Positions 8,167-15,952 of a stretch of 49,981 nucleotides of DNA are shown piece after piece (position 1 is the stretch's first letter; every line of letters begins with the position of its first letter). The notes beneath the pieces were generated by a model, which saw only the letters and a program-made list of their open reading frames with translations, searched no databases and had not been told where the DNA came from. Both the position numbers and the translations under genes were made by a program. The stretch comes from an uncultured Oscillospiraceae bacterium (GTDB lineage Bacteria; Bacillota; Clostridia; Oscillospirales; Acutalibacteraceae): the NCBI GenBank assembly GCA_900546785.1, contig URED01000012.1:1-49981 (forward strand). The letters are read 5' to 3'.

Positions 8167-8195
8167 ATAATAAAACTGAAATGTCGTTTTGTCAA
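8167..8195 (-). promoter_or_regulatory. Promoter of the surface-protein gene
   Basis: On the minus strand TTGACA (8190-8195) and TATTAT (8167-8172) are 17 bases apart. It faces away from the XRE regulator gene, whose start lies 66 bp beyond the -35 box. Confidence 0.8.
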
Positions 8196-8260
8196 CTATT
8201 TTCTCGTTGTTTTAATGATTTATACGTTCTTTCCTTTAAAATAGTTTTGAGGTGTTCAAA

Positions 8261-8602
8261 ATGGACTTCTGCAATAAACTACGCGCCCTTATAGAAGAAA
8301 AAAATTTAACACAAAAATGTGTTGCCAATGATTTGAATATAGCCCCGTCTACAATGGGCGGGTATGTACAGGGTACCAGTGAGCCTGATTTTAAGACCCT
8401 GAAACTGCTTGCCGAATATTTTCATGTTTCTACAGATTATCTTTTAAGTATTCATTCTCAAAAAAGCAACAGCTTTGCCGAAGATGAATTACTGCGCATA
8501 TTTAGGCTGATGACCGCCGAACAACAAATGCTTTTTATTGAGCAGGGCAAAGTTTTTGTTAAGGCAAACGAAAAGAAAAAAGAGAGCAAAAAATCATCAT
8601 AG
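8261..8602 (+). CDS. XRE-family helix-turn-helix regulator
   Basis: A 113-residue DNA-binding protein. Residues about 4-62 form an HTH_3/XRE domain (LRALIEEKNLTQKCVANDLN, then APSTMGGYVQGTSEPDFKTL, then LAEYFHVSTDYLL). The rest is a short helical, Lys-rich tail. ATG at 8261 is chosen because GAGGTG lies seven bases upstream; an in-frame GTG at 8252 would overlap that site. The gene is divergent from the giant surface protein and is AT-rich like it, so it may control it. That link is inference from position only. Confidence 0.85.
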   Translation: MDFCNKLRALIEEKNLTQKCVANDLNIAPSTMGGYVQGTSEPDFKTLKLLAEYFHVSTDYLLSIHSQKSNSFAEDELLRIFRLMTAEQQMLFIEQGKVFVKANEKKKESKKSS

Positions 8603-8701
8603 GAAATTTCAAAATGTATATTTAGGCACAAAAAAGCACGGACCCGCTGTTGCAGGCCCGCGCTTAAAGACATGATTATAATGTAATAAAAAGTGTTAAG
8701 A

Positions 8702-8739
8702 AAAACAGGGCTTTTGCAAAAAGCGAAAGCCTTGTTTTT
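8702..8739 (-). terminator. Terminator of the rplU-prp-rpmA operon
   Basis: AAAACARGGCTTT pairs with AAAGCCYTGTTTT with T-runs on both sides, so it can work in both directions. It lies 17 bp beyond the rpmA stop and also downstream of the XRE gene. Confidence 0.75.
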
Positions 8740-8755
8740 ATTTCATGTATGCCGG

Positions 8756-9040
8756 TTACTGCTCAACAGGGTAAACAGAAACCTTTTTCTTGTTTTTGCC
8801 CATTCTCTCAAACTTAACCGTGCCGTCAACAAGCGCAAAGAGGGTATCGTCTGAGCCGATGCCAACATTGTTGCCGGGATGGATATGCGTGCCTCTCTGG
8901 CGGTAAAGAATATTGCCGGCAAGAACAAACTGACCGTCCGCTCTTTTTGCGCCGAGGCGCTTGGATTCGGAATCACGGCCGTTCTTCGTTGAACCCATAC
9001 CTTTTTTATGAGCAAAAAGCTGAATATCTAACTTAAGCAT
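8756..9040 (-). CDS. rpmA: Ribosomal protein L27
   Basis: A 94-residue 50S protein near the peptidyl transferase centre. The body [20 protein letters not shown] and the segment [15 protein letters not shown] are diagnostic. It begins with the Firmicutes extension [10 protein letters not shown], which is removed by the Prp protease before His in the known system. GGAGGTG precedes the ATG, and the gene starts directly at the prp stop. Third gene of rplU-prp-rpmA. Confidence 0.98.
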   Translation of the reverse strand: MLKLDIQLFAHKKGMGSTKNGRDSESKRLGAKRADGQFVLAGNILYRQRGTHIHPGNNVGIGSDDTLFALVDGTVKFERMGKNKKKVSVYPVEQ

Positions 9041-9358
9041 TTACTGCACCTCCGAAATTTTGATTTTGATGTTTTCGGGATAATCCTTCTGTAGCTCGCT
9101 CAAATGGAGCAAAAGCCCCTTCAGAATATCCTGCGCGGCAGCCGGATCATCTTTTACGGCAAGCCTCAGCCAGCCCTTATCCGCCTCTGCCTCAGCGGAT
9201 AGATGCAAAACGTCCGTAACGGTATTCGCCGCCATCAGGCAGGCGCTGGAAACGAACGCGCACAAAATATCCTGCCCGCTGGGGGCTGTAAGCGCATGGC
9301 CTTTTGAAGTAAAGCCCGTGTAAAGATCACCCGATCTGAAAAATTCTACTTCTATCAT
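9041..9358 (-). CDS. prp: Ribosomal-processing cysteine protease Prp
   Basis: A 105-residue protease that trims the N-terminal extension of L27 in Firmicutes. The catalytic pair is visible: His21 in GHA and Cys33 in the DILCAFVSS helix. The gene lies between rplU and rpmA, its standard place, and the L27 downstream carries the matching cleavable extension. No strong ribosome binding site is seen before the ATG, which lies five bases after the rplU stop, so translation is probably coupled. Confidence 0.95.
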   Translation of the reverse strand: MIEVEFFRSGDLYTGFTSKGHALTAPSGQDILCAFVSSACLMAANTVTDVLHLSAEAEADKGWLRLAVKDDPAAAQDILKGLLLHLSELQKDYPENIKIKISEVQ

Positions 9359-9363
9359 TTGGT

Positions 9364-9672
9364 TTAAGCGTTGATTGCGGTGATCTCAACCTTGGTATAC
9401 GGCTGGCGATGACCCATCTTGCGCTTTTCGTTCTTCTTCGGCTTATAAGTAAATACAGTGATCTTCTTAGCCTTGCCGTTCTTAAGAACCTTGGCGGTAA
9501 CGGTTGCCTTTGCGCAATCCTTGCCGGCTTTGATGCCCTTGTCATCACATACAGCAAGAACGTTATCAAAGGTTACTTCTGCATCAGCCTCAGCGCCGAG
9601 CTTCTCAACGTAAACAACGTCGCCCTCGGAAACCTTATACTGCTTGCCGCCGGTTACGATAACAGCGTACAT
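9364..9672 (-). CDS. rplU: Ribosomal protein L21
   Basis: A 102-residue 50S protein. [18 protein letters not shown] at the start and the C-terminal [19 protein letters not shown] are the family signatures. GGAAGG precedes the ATG. It is the first gene of the rplU-prp-rpmA operon and is preceded by a promoter and a short leader hairpin. Confidence 0.98.
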   Translation of the reverse strand: MYAVIVTGGKQYKVSEGDVVYVEKLGAEADAEVTFDNVLAVCDDKGIKAGKDCAKATVTAKVLKNGKAKKITVFTYKPKKNEKRKMGHRQPYTKVEITAINA

Positions 9673-9705
9673 AGATTTTACCTTCCTTTATTCAGACTCG
9701 CTATG

Positions 9706-9736
9706 GCAGGTGAACACGCGTTTCTTAAATACCTGC
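9706..9736 (-). promoter_or_regulatory. Leader hairpin of rplU (L21 leader candidate)
   Basis: On the minus strand GCAGGT (9731-9736) pairs with ACCTGC (9706-9711) in the short leader between promoter and rplU. Firmicutes rplU genes often carry a conserved L21 leader RNA that is thought to bind L21; this hairpin is in the right place. Family membership was not tested. Confidence 0.5.
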
Positions 9737-9752
9737 AATATGCGGCTTAAAA

Positions 9753-9781
9753 AATATACCACAAAAGCGAATCGTTGTCAA
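9753..9781 (-). promoter_or_regulatory. Promoter of rplU-prp-rpmA
   Basis: TTGACA (9776-9781) and TATATT (9753-9758) on the minus strand with a 17-base spacer, a near-consensus sigma-A promoter. Confidence 0.85.
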
Positions 9782-9888
9782 CAATTTTTGCATATTAAAT
9801 TCGAAGTATTAAATACTGATTTTATCTATACAATATATAGTAAAGAAAACAGACTTATAATCAAAATACAGAACGCATAAAATAAGTC

Positions 9889-9917
9889 TTTACAATTCTG
9901 TTTTTGTATGCTATAAT
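9889..9917 (+). promoter_or_regulatory. Promoter of rpsO
   Basis: TTTACA (9889-9894), a 17-base spacer ending in an extended TGC, and TATAAT (9912-9917). The roughly 110-base leader that follows is GC-rich and can fold (ACGGG near 9954 against CCCGT near 9980), which would suit the S15 autoregulation known in many bacteria; the leader type is not recognised. Confidence 0.85.
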
Positions 9918-10032
9918 TCATTCGCTGAATACGAATTACCCGGATACGGGCGCAGGCGCCTATGGCGAGTTCACCTATCCCGTTTCTGAGTTTTGCGCTT
10001 ATCGGCAAATACTATGAAAGAGGTGACATTGC

Positions 10033-10308
10033 ATGACACAGGCAGAAAAGCAGGCGATCATCAAGGAGTATGCAACGCATGAGAACGATACCGGTTCCCC
10101 GGAGGTTCAGATTGCAGTTCTTACCACAAGGATCAATGAGCTTACCGCGCATCTGAAGATCCACAAGAAGGATAACCATTCCCGCCGCGGCCTTCTTAAA
10201 ATGGTTGGCCACAGAAGGAATCTTCTTGCTTATCTTTACAAGACGGATATCAACAGATACCGTGCGCTTGTTGCAAAGCTCGGCATCCGTGACACGCTGG
10301 ACAGATAA
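10033..10308 (+). CDS. rpsO: Ribosomal protein S15
   Basis: A 91-residue 30S protein that binds 16S rRNA early in assembly. The segments [38 protein letters not shown] and RRNLLAYL are diagnostic. GAGGTG lies upstream of the ATG. It is followed by a terminator, a long hairpin and pnp, the classic rpsO-pnp order. Confidence 0.98.
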   Translation: MTQAEKQAIIKEYATHENDTGSPEVQIAVLTTRINELTAHLKIHKKDNHSRRGLLKMVGHRRNLLAYLYKTDINRYRALVAKLGIRDTLDR

Positions 10309-10315
10309 TTTTGTT

Positions 10316-10347
10316 GCAGACGGCAATTCCCCTGCCGTCTGCTTTTT
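10316..10347 (+). terminator. Terminator between rpsO and pnp
   Basis: GCAGACGGC pairs with GCCGTCTGC and is followed by TTTTTA, seven bases after the rpsO stop. It separates abundant rpsO mRNA from pnp. Confidence 0.85.
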
Positions 10348-10386
10348 ATCTTTAAAAGCGCCCGCAAGGGCTTAAAATGACCGTAA

Positions 10387-10459
10387 GGAGGCAGAGAAAT
10401 AGTAGTAAATTGAGGGCATAAAACGCTTTGCGCCTTGAATTTATTACTATTGCGCCTCC
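10387..10459 (+). promoter_or_regulatory. Long leader hairpin upstream of pnp
   Basis: GGAGGC (10387-10392) pairs with GCCTCC (10454-10459), and inner arms around AATAGTAGTAAATT and AATTTATTACTATT extend the stem to about 30 imperfect pairs with a short loop. It ends about 30 bases before the pnp start. In E. coli an RNase III-cut hairpin in the pnp leader is the basis of PNPase autoregulation; a similar role here is inference. Confidence 0.65.
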
Positions 10460-10491
10460 TTTGGAATATAAAAATAAAGTGAGGTAAAATT

Positions 10492-12681
10492 ATGTTTTTC
10501 AAAAACTACAAAAAATGGGAAACAGAATTTGCAGGCCGCAAGTTCACGCTGGAAACCGGCAAGATGGCTGGCCTTGCAAACGCCGCGTTCTTTGCAACCT
10601 ACGGCGAAACACAGGTGCTCTGCACCGTAACGGCTTCCGCAAAGCCGAGGGAGGGCATTGATTTCTTCCCGCTTTCAGTTGATTACGAAGAGAAGATGTA
10701 TTCCGTGGGCAAGATCCCCGGCTCTTTCCTGCGCCGCGAGGGCAGGGCAAGCGAAAAAGCGATCTTAACCAGCAGATGTATAGACAGGCCGATCCGCCCG
10801 CTCTTCCCCAAGGATCTCAGAAACGACTGCTCCGTTGTTGCCACCGTTATGAGCGTTGACCCGGACTGCTCGCCGGAGGTTACGGCTGCAATCGGCGTTT
10901 CCGCCGCGATCGCGGTTTCCGATATCCCGTGGGACGGCCCGATCTCTTCCGTAAACGTTGGACTTGTAGACGGCGAGATCGTTCTGAACCCCACGCTGGA
11001 GCAGAGGGAAAAGACAGCTCTTACCCTTACCGTTGCCTCCACGGCAGACCTTGTTGCCATGATCGAGGCAGGCGGCAACGAGATCCCGGACGACCTTATG
11101 TTTGACTGCATCATGGCAGGCCATGAGGAAAACAAGAAGATGGTAAAATTCATTCAGGGCATCGTGGACGAGATCGGCAAACCCAAGTTTGCATATGAAT
11201 CCTCTGATCCCGACCCGGAGATTCTTGCCGAGATTGAGAATTTCTGCATAGAGGACGTTAAAAAAGCGCTGGATACGGACGATAAACTTGTTCGTGACGA
11301 GGCTCTGCTTCCGATATATGCCGCAGTTCACGAGAAATTTGACGAAAAGTTTGAGGGCTGCGAAGAGAAGGTAGACGAGATCATGTATCTTGTGCAGAAG
11401 CACGTGGTACGCGCATGGCTCAAGGACGAACACAAGCGTGTGGACGGCAGAGGAATAGACGAGATCCGCCCGCTCAACGCGGAGATAGACCTGCTTGACA
11501 GGGCACACGGCTCCGGCATGTTCACAAGAGGCCAGACGCAGGTGCTTTCCGTTACAACGCTTGGCCCGATGAGCGACTGCCAGCAGCTTGACGGCCTGGA
11601 CGAGCAGAAAGAGAAGAGATACATTCACCACTACAACTTCCCGTCCTTCAGCGTTGGCGAAACAAAGCCCTCCAGAGGCCCGGGCAGACGTGAGATCGGC
11701 CACGGCGCGCTTGCCGAAAAGGCGCTCTTGCCCGTTATTCCCAGTGTTGACGAATTCCCGTACTGCATCCGCGTAGTATCCGAAGTGCTTTCCTCAAACG
11801 GCTCCACTTCCCAGGGTTCCGTATGCGGCTCCACCCTTTCCCTTATGGCGGCGGGCGTTCCCATCAAGGCTCCCGTTGCGGGCATCAGCTGCGGACTCAT
11901 CACCGGCGATGAGGGCGTTTACGGCGACTTCATGACGATGGTGGATATCCAGGGACTTGAAGACTTTTACGGCGATATGGACTTTAAGGTTGCCGGCACA
12001 AAGAACGGCATCACCGCCATTCAGATGGACCTTAAAGTACACGGCCTTACGCCCGAGATCATTAAAGAGGCTTTTGCAAAAACGCACAAAGCAAGAAATT
12101 ATATCCTTGACGAGATTATGCTGCCCGTTATCAGCGAGCCGCGCAAGGAGCTTTCCAAATACGCGCCCAAGATGGTTACGCTTTCCATTGATCCCGATAA
12201 GATCGGCGATGTGATCGGCAAGGGCGGCAAAGTCATTCAGGAGATCCAGAGCGACTTTGACGTTAAAGTGGATATTGAAGAGGACGGCCGCGTATTCATC
12301 AGCGGTATAGATATAGACAAGTGCAACAGCGCAAGAGACGTTGTTAAGCTGATCGCAACCGATCCCGAGGTTGGCGCATTCTACAACGGCGTTGTAACAA
12401 GGCTCATGAGCTTCGGTGCATTCGTTGAGATCGCGCCCGGCAAGGAGGGGCTTGTTCACATCTCAAGGCTTGACGTTAAGAGAGTGGATAAGGTTGAAGA
12501 CGTTGTAAACGTTGGCGACACGGTTGTTGTAAAATGCATAGAGATCGACGACCAGGGCAGGATCAACCTTTCCAGGCGCGACGCGCTCATTGAGCTTGAA
12601 GGCATGAAGCCCGAAAATGAGATTGACGAAGCGCCCAGAAAGCCCAGAAGAGACGGCCGCCGCCGTCCGCGCAGGGACTGA
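10492..12681 (+). CDS. pnp: Polyribonucleotide nucleotidyltransferase (PNPase)
   Basis: A 729-residue phosphorolytic 3'-5' exoribonuclease that degrades RNA to nucleoside diphosphates. It has two RNase PH domains (about 1-220 and 320-550) around an all-alpha linker, the metal-binding GDMDFKVAGT motif near 494-503, a KH domain with IGKGGKVIQ near 574-582, and an S1 domain from about 627 to 700. A basic Arg-rich tail closes the protein. GAGGT precedes the ATG. The length is normal for the family. It follows rpsO, with a long hairpin in its leader. Confidence 0.98.
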   Translation: MFFKNYKKWETEFAGRKFTLETGKMAGLANAAFFATYGETQVLCTVTASAKPREGIDFFPLSVDYEEKMYSVGKIPGSFLRREGRASEKAILTSRCIDRPIRPLFPKDLRNDCSVVATVMSVDPDCSPEVTAAIGVSAAIAVSDIPWDGPISSVNVGLVDGEIVLNPTLEQREKTALTLTVASTADLVAMIEAGGNEIPDDLMFDCIMAGHEENKKMVKFIQGIVDEIGKPKFAYESSDPDPEILAEIENFCIEDVKKALDTDDKLVRDEALLPIYAAVHEKFDEKFEGCEEKVDEIMYLVQKHVVRAWLKDEHKRVDGRGIDEIRPLNAEIDLLDRAHGSGMFTRGQTQVLSVTTLGPMSDCQQLDGLDEQKEKRYIHHYNFPSFSVGETKPSRGPGRREIGHGALAEKALLPVIPSVDEFPYCIRVVSEVLSSNGSTSQGSVCGSTLSLMAAGVPIKAPVAGISCGLITGDEGVYGDFMTMVDIQGLEDFYGDMDFKVAGTKNGITAIQMDLKVHGLTPEIIKEAFAKTHKARNYILDEIMLPVISEPRKELSKYAPKMVTLSIDPDKIGDVIGKGGKVIQEIQSDFDVKVDIEEDGRVFISGIDIDKCNSARDVVKLIATDPEVGAFYNGVVTRLMSFGAFVEIAPGKEGLVHISRLDVKRVDKVEDVVNVGDTVVVKCIEIDDQGRINLSRRDALIELEGMKPENEIDEAPRKPRRDGRRRPRRD

Positions 12682-12753
12682 TATTCCGGCAAAATAAAAT
12701 ATTCCAAAACCTGATTTAAGGCTGTGGATTTTTCTGAGCAACGCTCACTTTTC

Positions 12754-12786
12754 GCCACATAACCCAAGCGGTTATGTGGCTTTTTT
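12754..12786 (+). terminator. Terminator after pnp
   Basis: GCCACATAACC pairs with GGTTATGTGGC around CAAGC, followed by TTTTTT. Confidence 0.9.
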
Positions 12787-12846
12787 ACACATTTTTTCGC
12801 GTAGGATACGCGGACGGCTGAAAATTCAACGTATCGGAGGAAAATA

Positions 12847-14190
12847 ATGGAGCAGACCTTTATGAAAGAGAGAAAGATCGTGCCGCTCGTTATAACCATG
12901 GCGCTGCCGATGACGGTCTCCATGCTCATCAATTCACTGTATAATATTGTGGACAGCTACTTTGTTGCAAAAATCAGCGAGGAAGCCATGACGGCGCTTT
13001 CCCTTGTTTACCCCGTTCAGAATCTGGTGACCGCCGTAACGGTGGGCTACGGGATCGGCGTAAATGCCGTTATCGCATTTTATCTGGGCGCGGGCAAGCA
13101 AAAGCAGGCGGATACCGCCGCTTCGGCAGGCATGCTGTTCAATATCCTGCACGGCGTTATACTGACGGGCTGCGTCTTTATCATGCCCGCGTTTTTGAAA
13201 ATGTTTACAAGCGACCCCGTTACGCTGGATTACGGCATACGCTATTCGAATATCGTATTCCTTTTCAGCATACCCATAGCCGCCGGCATCGGCTTTGAAA
13301 AAATCTTTCAGGCAGTCGGCAAGATGACCGTTTCCATGATCGCCATGCTGGCGGGCTGCATAACGAATATCATTCTTGACCCCGTTCTCATCTTTGGCTG
13401 GTGGATCTTTCCCGAAATGGGGATTGAAGGCGCGGCGCTTGCCACGGGCATCGGGCAGATCGTAACGCTTGTGATCTATGTGGCCATCTATTTAAAGAAC
13501 GGTCTTTCGGTAAAAATACGATTGAAAGGCTTTGCCGATTTTGCAAAGATAAGCCGCCGAACATACGCGATCGGTATACCTGCCGCGCTCAATTTGGCGC
13601 TGCCGTCCCTGATGATATCCGTGCTCAATTCCATACTTGCCGTATTTTCGCAGACCTATGTGCTTGTTCTGGGCGCCTATTACAAGCTTCAGACCTTTTT
13701 GTATCTTACGGCAAACGGCATCGTGCAGGGCATGCGCCCCGTTTTAAGCTACAACTACGGCGCCGAGGAATACGGGCGCGTGCGCGGAATATTCAGGGTA
13801 AGCCTGGGCTTCATAACTGCGGTAATGGTGCTCGGCACCGTGCTTTGCGCAGCAATACCGCAAAACCTGATCGGGCTTTTCAGCTCCGGCAGCGAAACCA
13901 TAGAAATCGGCGTTCACGCACTACGCCTGATTTGTATAGGGTTTATTCCGTCCGCCCTGAGCGTTACCGTTTCCGGCGCGCTTGAAGGCCTCGGCAAGGG
14001 CGGCACATCACTTTGGATATCGCTTTTAAGATATGTGATCGTGATTCTGCCGGCTGCGTTCATACTCAGTAAAACAGTGGGCGCAGGCGGCGTATGGAAC
14101 GCCTTTTGGATAACGGAGCTCATAACCGCCCTGTTTTCGCTCATCGTTTTCGCATTCGTTTCAAAAAAACATCTTTCCCGCGGAAGATAA
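12847..14190 (+). CDS. MATE family efflux transporter
   Basis: A 447-residue inner-membrane antiporter of the MATE type with two homologous six-helix halves. The N-terminal PMTVSMLINSLYNIVDSYFV segment and the GYGIGVNAVIAFYLGAGKQKQAD loop are typical, as is the second-half stretch ANGIVQGMRPVLSYNYGA. Such proteins export cationic drugs or metabolites using Na+ or H+ gradients; the substrate is unknown. GGAGG precedes the ATG. It lies between pnp and spoVT on the same strand but behind a terminator, so it is probably a separate unit. Confidence 0.93.
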   Translation: MEQTFMKERKIVPLVITMALPMTVSMLINSLYNIVDSYFVAKISEEAMTALSLVYPVQNLVTAVTVGYGIGVNAVIAFYLGAGKQKQADTAASAGMLFNILHGVILTGCVFIMPAFLKMFTSDPVTLDYGIRYSNIVFLFSIPIAAGIGFEKIFQAVGKMTVSMIAMLAGCITNIILDPVLIFGWWIFPEMGIEGAALATGIGQIVTLVIYVAIYLKNGLSVKIRLKGFADFAKISRRTYAIGIPAALNLALPSLMISVLNSILAVFSQTYVLVLGAYYKLQTFLYLTANGIVQGMRPVLSYNYGAEEYGRVRGIFRVSLGFITAVMVLGTVLCAAIPQNLIGLFSSGSETIEIGVHALRLICIGFIPSALSVTVSGALEGLGKGGTSLWISLLRYVIVILPAAFILSKTVGAGGVWNAFWITELITALFSLIVFAFVSKKHLSRGR

Positions 14191-14372
14191 ATAAAAATAA
14201 TCTGATTTTTCGGCGAAAAAATTTCCAAAAAAAGCTTTCATAATTCCCGCATACTGAGCTGTATTATGTGCAAAATATTACAGATAAAGCTTAGCAGGCA
14301 AGATGAGCCGGGCCGCATAAATCGTATATGGTTTTTATCTTGCCGGCTTACAGACCAAGGAGAAAGATACGA

Positions 14373-14909
14373 ATGAAAGCAACAGGAATTGTCAGACGAA
14401 TCGACGATCTGGGAAGAATCGTTATACCTAAAGAAATACGCCGCTCGTTTCGTATTCGAGAGGGCGATCCTCTTGAGATTTTTACCGACGCCGAGGGCGA
14501 GGTAATATTTAAAAAATATTCGCCTATAGGAGAGCTTTCCAACTTTGCGGGGCAGTATGCGGAGGTGCTTCACAAAAGCGGCGGGCTGCCGATAGCCATT
14601 ATGGACAACGACCACGTTATAGCCGCCTCCGGCCTGAGCAAACGAGAGGTGCTGGAGCGCAGGGTAACGAAAAACCTTGAAGAGCTTATGGAAAACAGAG
14701 CCATCCATATATCCACCAACGAAGTGCCGCCGATGAACGCGATCGAGGGGTTTGACAGAAAAGCCAACGTCGTTTACCCCATCATCTACGGCGGTGACGT
14801 TTCCGGAGCCGTAGCGCTTATGCAGGGTGATGAAAACCACCTGCCGACGGAGACGGAGATCAAGCTCGTTCAGGTTGCAGCGGCGTTTTTGGGAAAACAA
14901 ATGGAATAA
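14373..14909 (+). CDS. spoVT: Stage V sporulation regulator SpoVT
   Basis: A 178-residue transcription factor. Residues 1-50 are an AbrB/SpoVT swapped-hairpin DNA-binding domain (MKATGIVRRIDDLGRIVIPK), and about 55-178 form the GAF-like domain typical of SpoVT. It modulates late forespore gene expression in endospore formers, so it supports a sporulating lineage. ATG at 14373 follows AAGGAGA; a longer reading frame from 14328 lacks a site. An inverted repeat, GGCAAGAT (about 14297) with ATCTTGCC (about 14338), lies just before the ribosome binding site. Confidence 0.95.
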   Translation: MKATGIVRRIDDLGRIVIPKEIRRSFRIREGDPLEIFTDAEGEVIFKKYSPIGELSNFAGQYAEVLHKSGGLPIAIMDNDHVIAASGLSKREVLERRVTKNLEELMENRAIHISTNEVPPMNAIEGFDRKANVVYPIIYGGDVSGAVALMQGDENHLPTETEIKLVQVAAAFLGKQME

Positions 14910-15004
14910 TAATCGTTCAAAATAATACACGAATCAGAGATTAAAAATATATATCATTCCGGCGCATGCCTGCACGTTCGCCGAGGTGGTAAAGTAATGG
15001 TACG

Positions 15005-15031
15005 CCGGGTGTGTTTCAAACACACCCGGCA
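15005..15031 (+). terminator. Strong hairpin after spoVT, probable terminator
   Basis: GCCGGGTGTGTT pairs perfectly with AACACACCCGGC around TCA. Only a short, mixed T stretch follows, so termination is likely but not certain. It ends where the alpha-galactosidase control region begins. Confidence 0.5.
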
Positions 15032-15097
15032 TTGTGATTTATCAAACATTTATTGTGATATTTATAAATTGTGCAGCCGTTTTCAAGATGCTATTAT
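15031..15097 (+). promoter_or_regulatory. Promoter and ATTGTG repeats of the alpha-galactoside operon
   Basis: TTGTGC (15069-15074), a 17-base spacer ending in TGC, and TATTAT (15092-15097) form an extended -10 promoter with a poor -35. ATTGTG occurs three times in the same orientation, at 15031, 15052 and 15068, the last overlapping the -35 box. The first two are 21 bases apart, two helical turns. This suits an activator of the AraC/MsmR kind; no such gene is in the window. Confidence 0.55.
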
Positions 15098-15139
15098 ATA
15101 AAAAGCAGTATATTAAATGATTTAAGAGAGGGCTACATT

Positions 15140-15952
15140 ATGAAATACAGAATTGAGATGGTCTATGAGACCGGCGAAAAAACTGCGGTGCTTAACACAG
15201 CGGCGGACGAGATCTGCTCTGTTTCGCTCAAAGGAAACGGCGGCGTTGCCAGTGCCGTGCTGAATTGTAAAACGGAAATCACCATAAAAAGCTTTAAGCT
15301 TATTCTTCCCTATTCCTTTTCGGAAAACAGCAGGATATTTGCAAACGGGTTTCAGAGCTGGACAGATTCGCGCGAATATATGCCCTGCGAAAAAATGAAC
15401 GAGCTGGAAAGAATCGTGGAAACATTTATAAATTCACCCATTGCGGCAGGAACAGGGCTGAACCGTTCGGGCGACGGCACTTTCCATAAATTCCCGCGCA
15501 AGAAAGGCGTATTTTACGGGTTTTCATACGGATATGTCAGAAACGGTGAAAAGGTTACGCTTTTCGGCTCCATGAGCGAACGCACGGGCTATACGATCAT
15601 CACCTTTGACGCGGCGAAAAATCTGATCTACATAGAAAAAGAGCTTCAGGGCAAAGCCTTTTGCGGCGAATGCGAGCTTATGAGCCTTGCAGTCATCTCC
15701 GGCAGCTATGACGCTGTATTTGACAAATACTTTGAACTGCTTGAGATTCCCGCCCCGAGGGCGCAGAGAGCCTGCGGCTACACCACGTGGTACAATTATT
15801 ACGGAAACGTAACGGAAGATGTCGTCATGCGCGATCTTGACGCAATGGAAAAAGCCGGGGTAAAAATCGATTTCTTCCAGATAGACGACGGCTACCAGAA
15901 CGCCATCGGCGACTGGCTTATAACCGACGAAAAAAATTCCCCTCCGGCATGA
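15140..15952 (+). CDS. Alpha-galactosidase (GH36-like), 5' part before frameshift
   Basis: This 270-residue frame encodes the N-terminal beta-sandwich and the first part of the catalytic barrel of a GH36/melibiase-type enzyme, ending after CGYTTWYNYYGN and KIDFFQIDDGYQNAIGDW. It would remove terminal alpha-galactose from oligosaccharides such as melibiose or raffinose. The frame is lost at a run of seven A (15930-15936), and a TGA follows at 15950. The catalytic residues lie in the other frame, so this piece alone cannot be active. ATG at 15140 is preferred (purine-rich site upstream); a start at 15071 would run through the promoter. Confidence 0.85.
   Translation: MKYRIEMVYETGEKTAVLNTAADEICSVSLKGNGGVASAVLNCKTEITIKSFKLILPYSFSENSRIFANGFQSWTDSREYMPCEKMNELERIVETFINSPIAAGTGLNRSGDGTFHKFPRKKGVFYGFSYGYVRNGEKVTLFGSMSERTGYTIITFDAAKNLIYIEKELQGKAFCGECELMSLAVISGSYDAVFDKYFELLEIPAPRAQRACGYTTWYNYYGNVTEDVVMRDLDAMEKAGVKIDFFQIDDGYQNAIGDWLITDEKNSPPA

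Noticed and set aside
9895..10032. A riboswitch upstream of rpsO
   Set aside because: The leader can fold, but no known aptamer motif was recognised, and ribosomal protein leaders normally bind their own protein.
14978..15031. A stretch (GCCGAGGTGGTAAAG...) resembling the 5' half of a tRNA
   Set aside because: There is no anticodon arm or T-arm; the downstream part is a simple perfect hairpin, so no tRNA can be folded.
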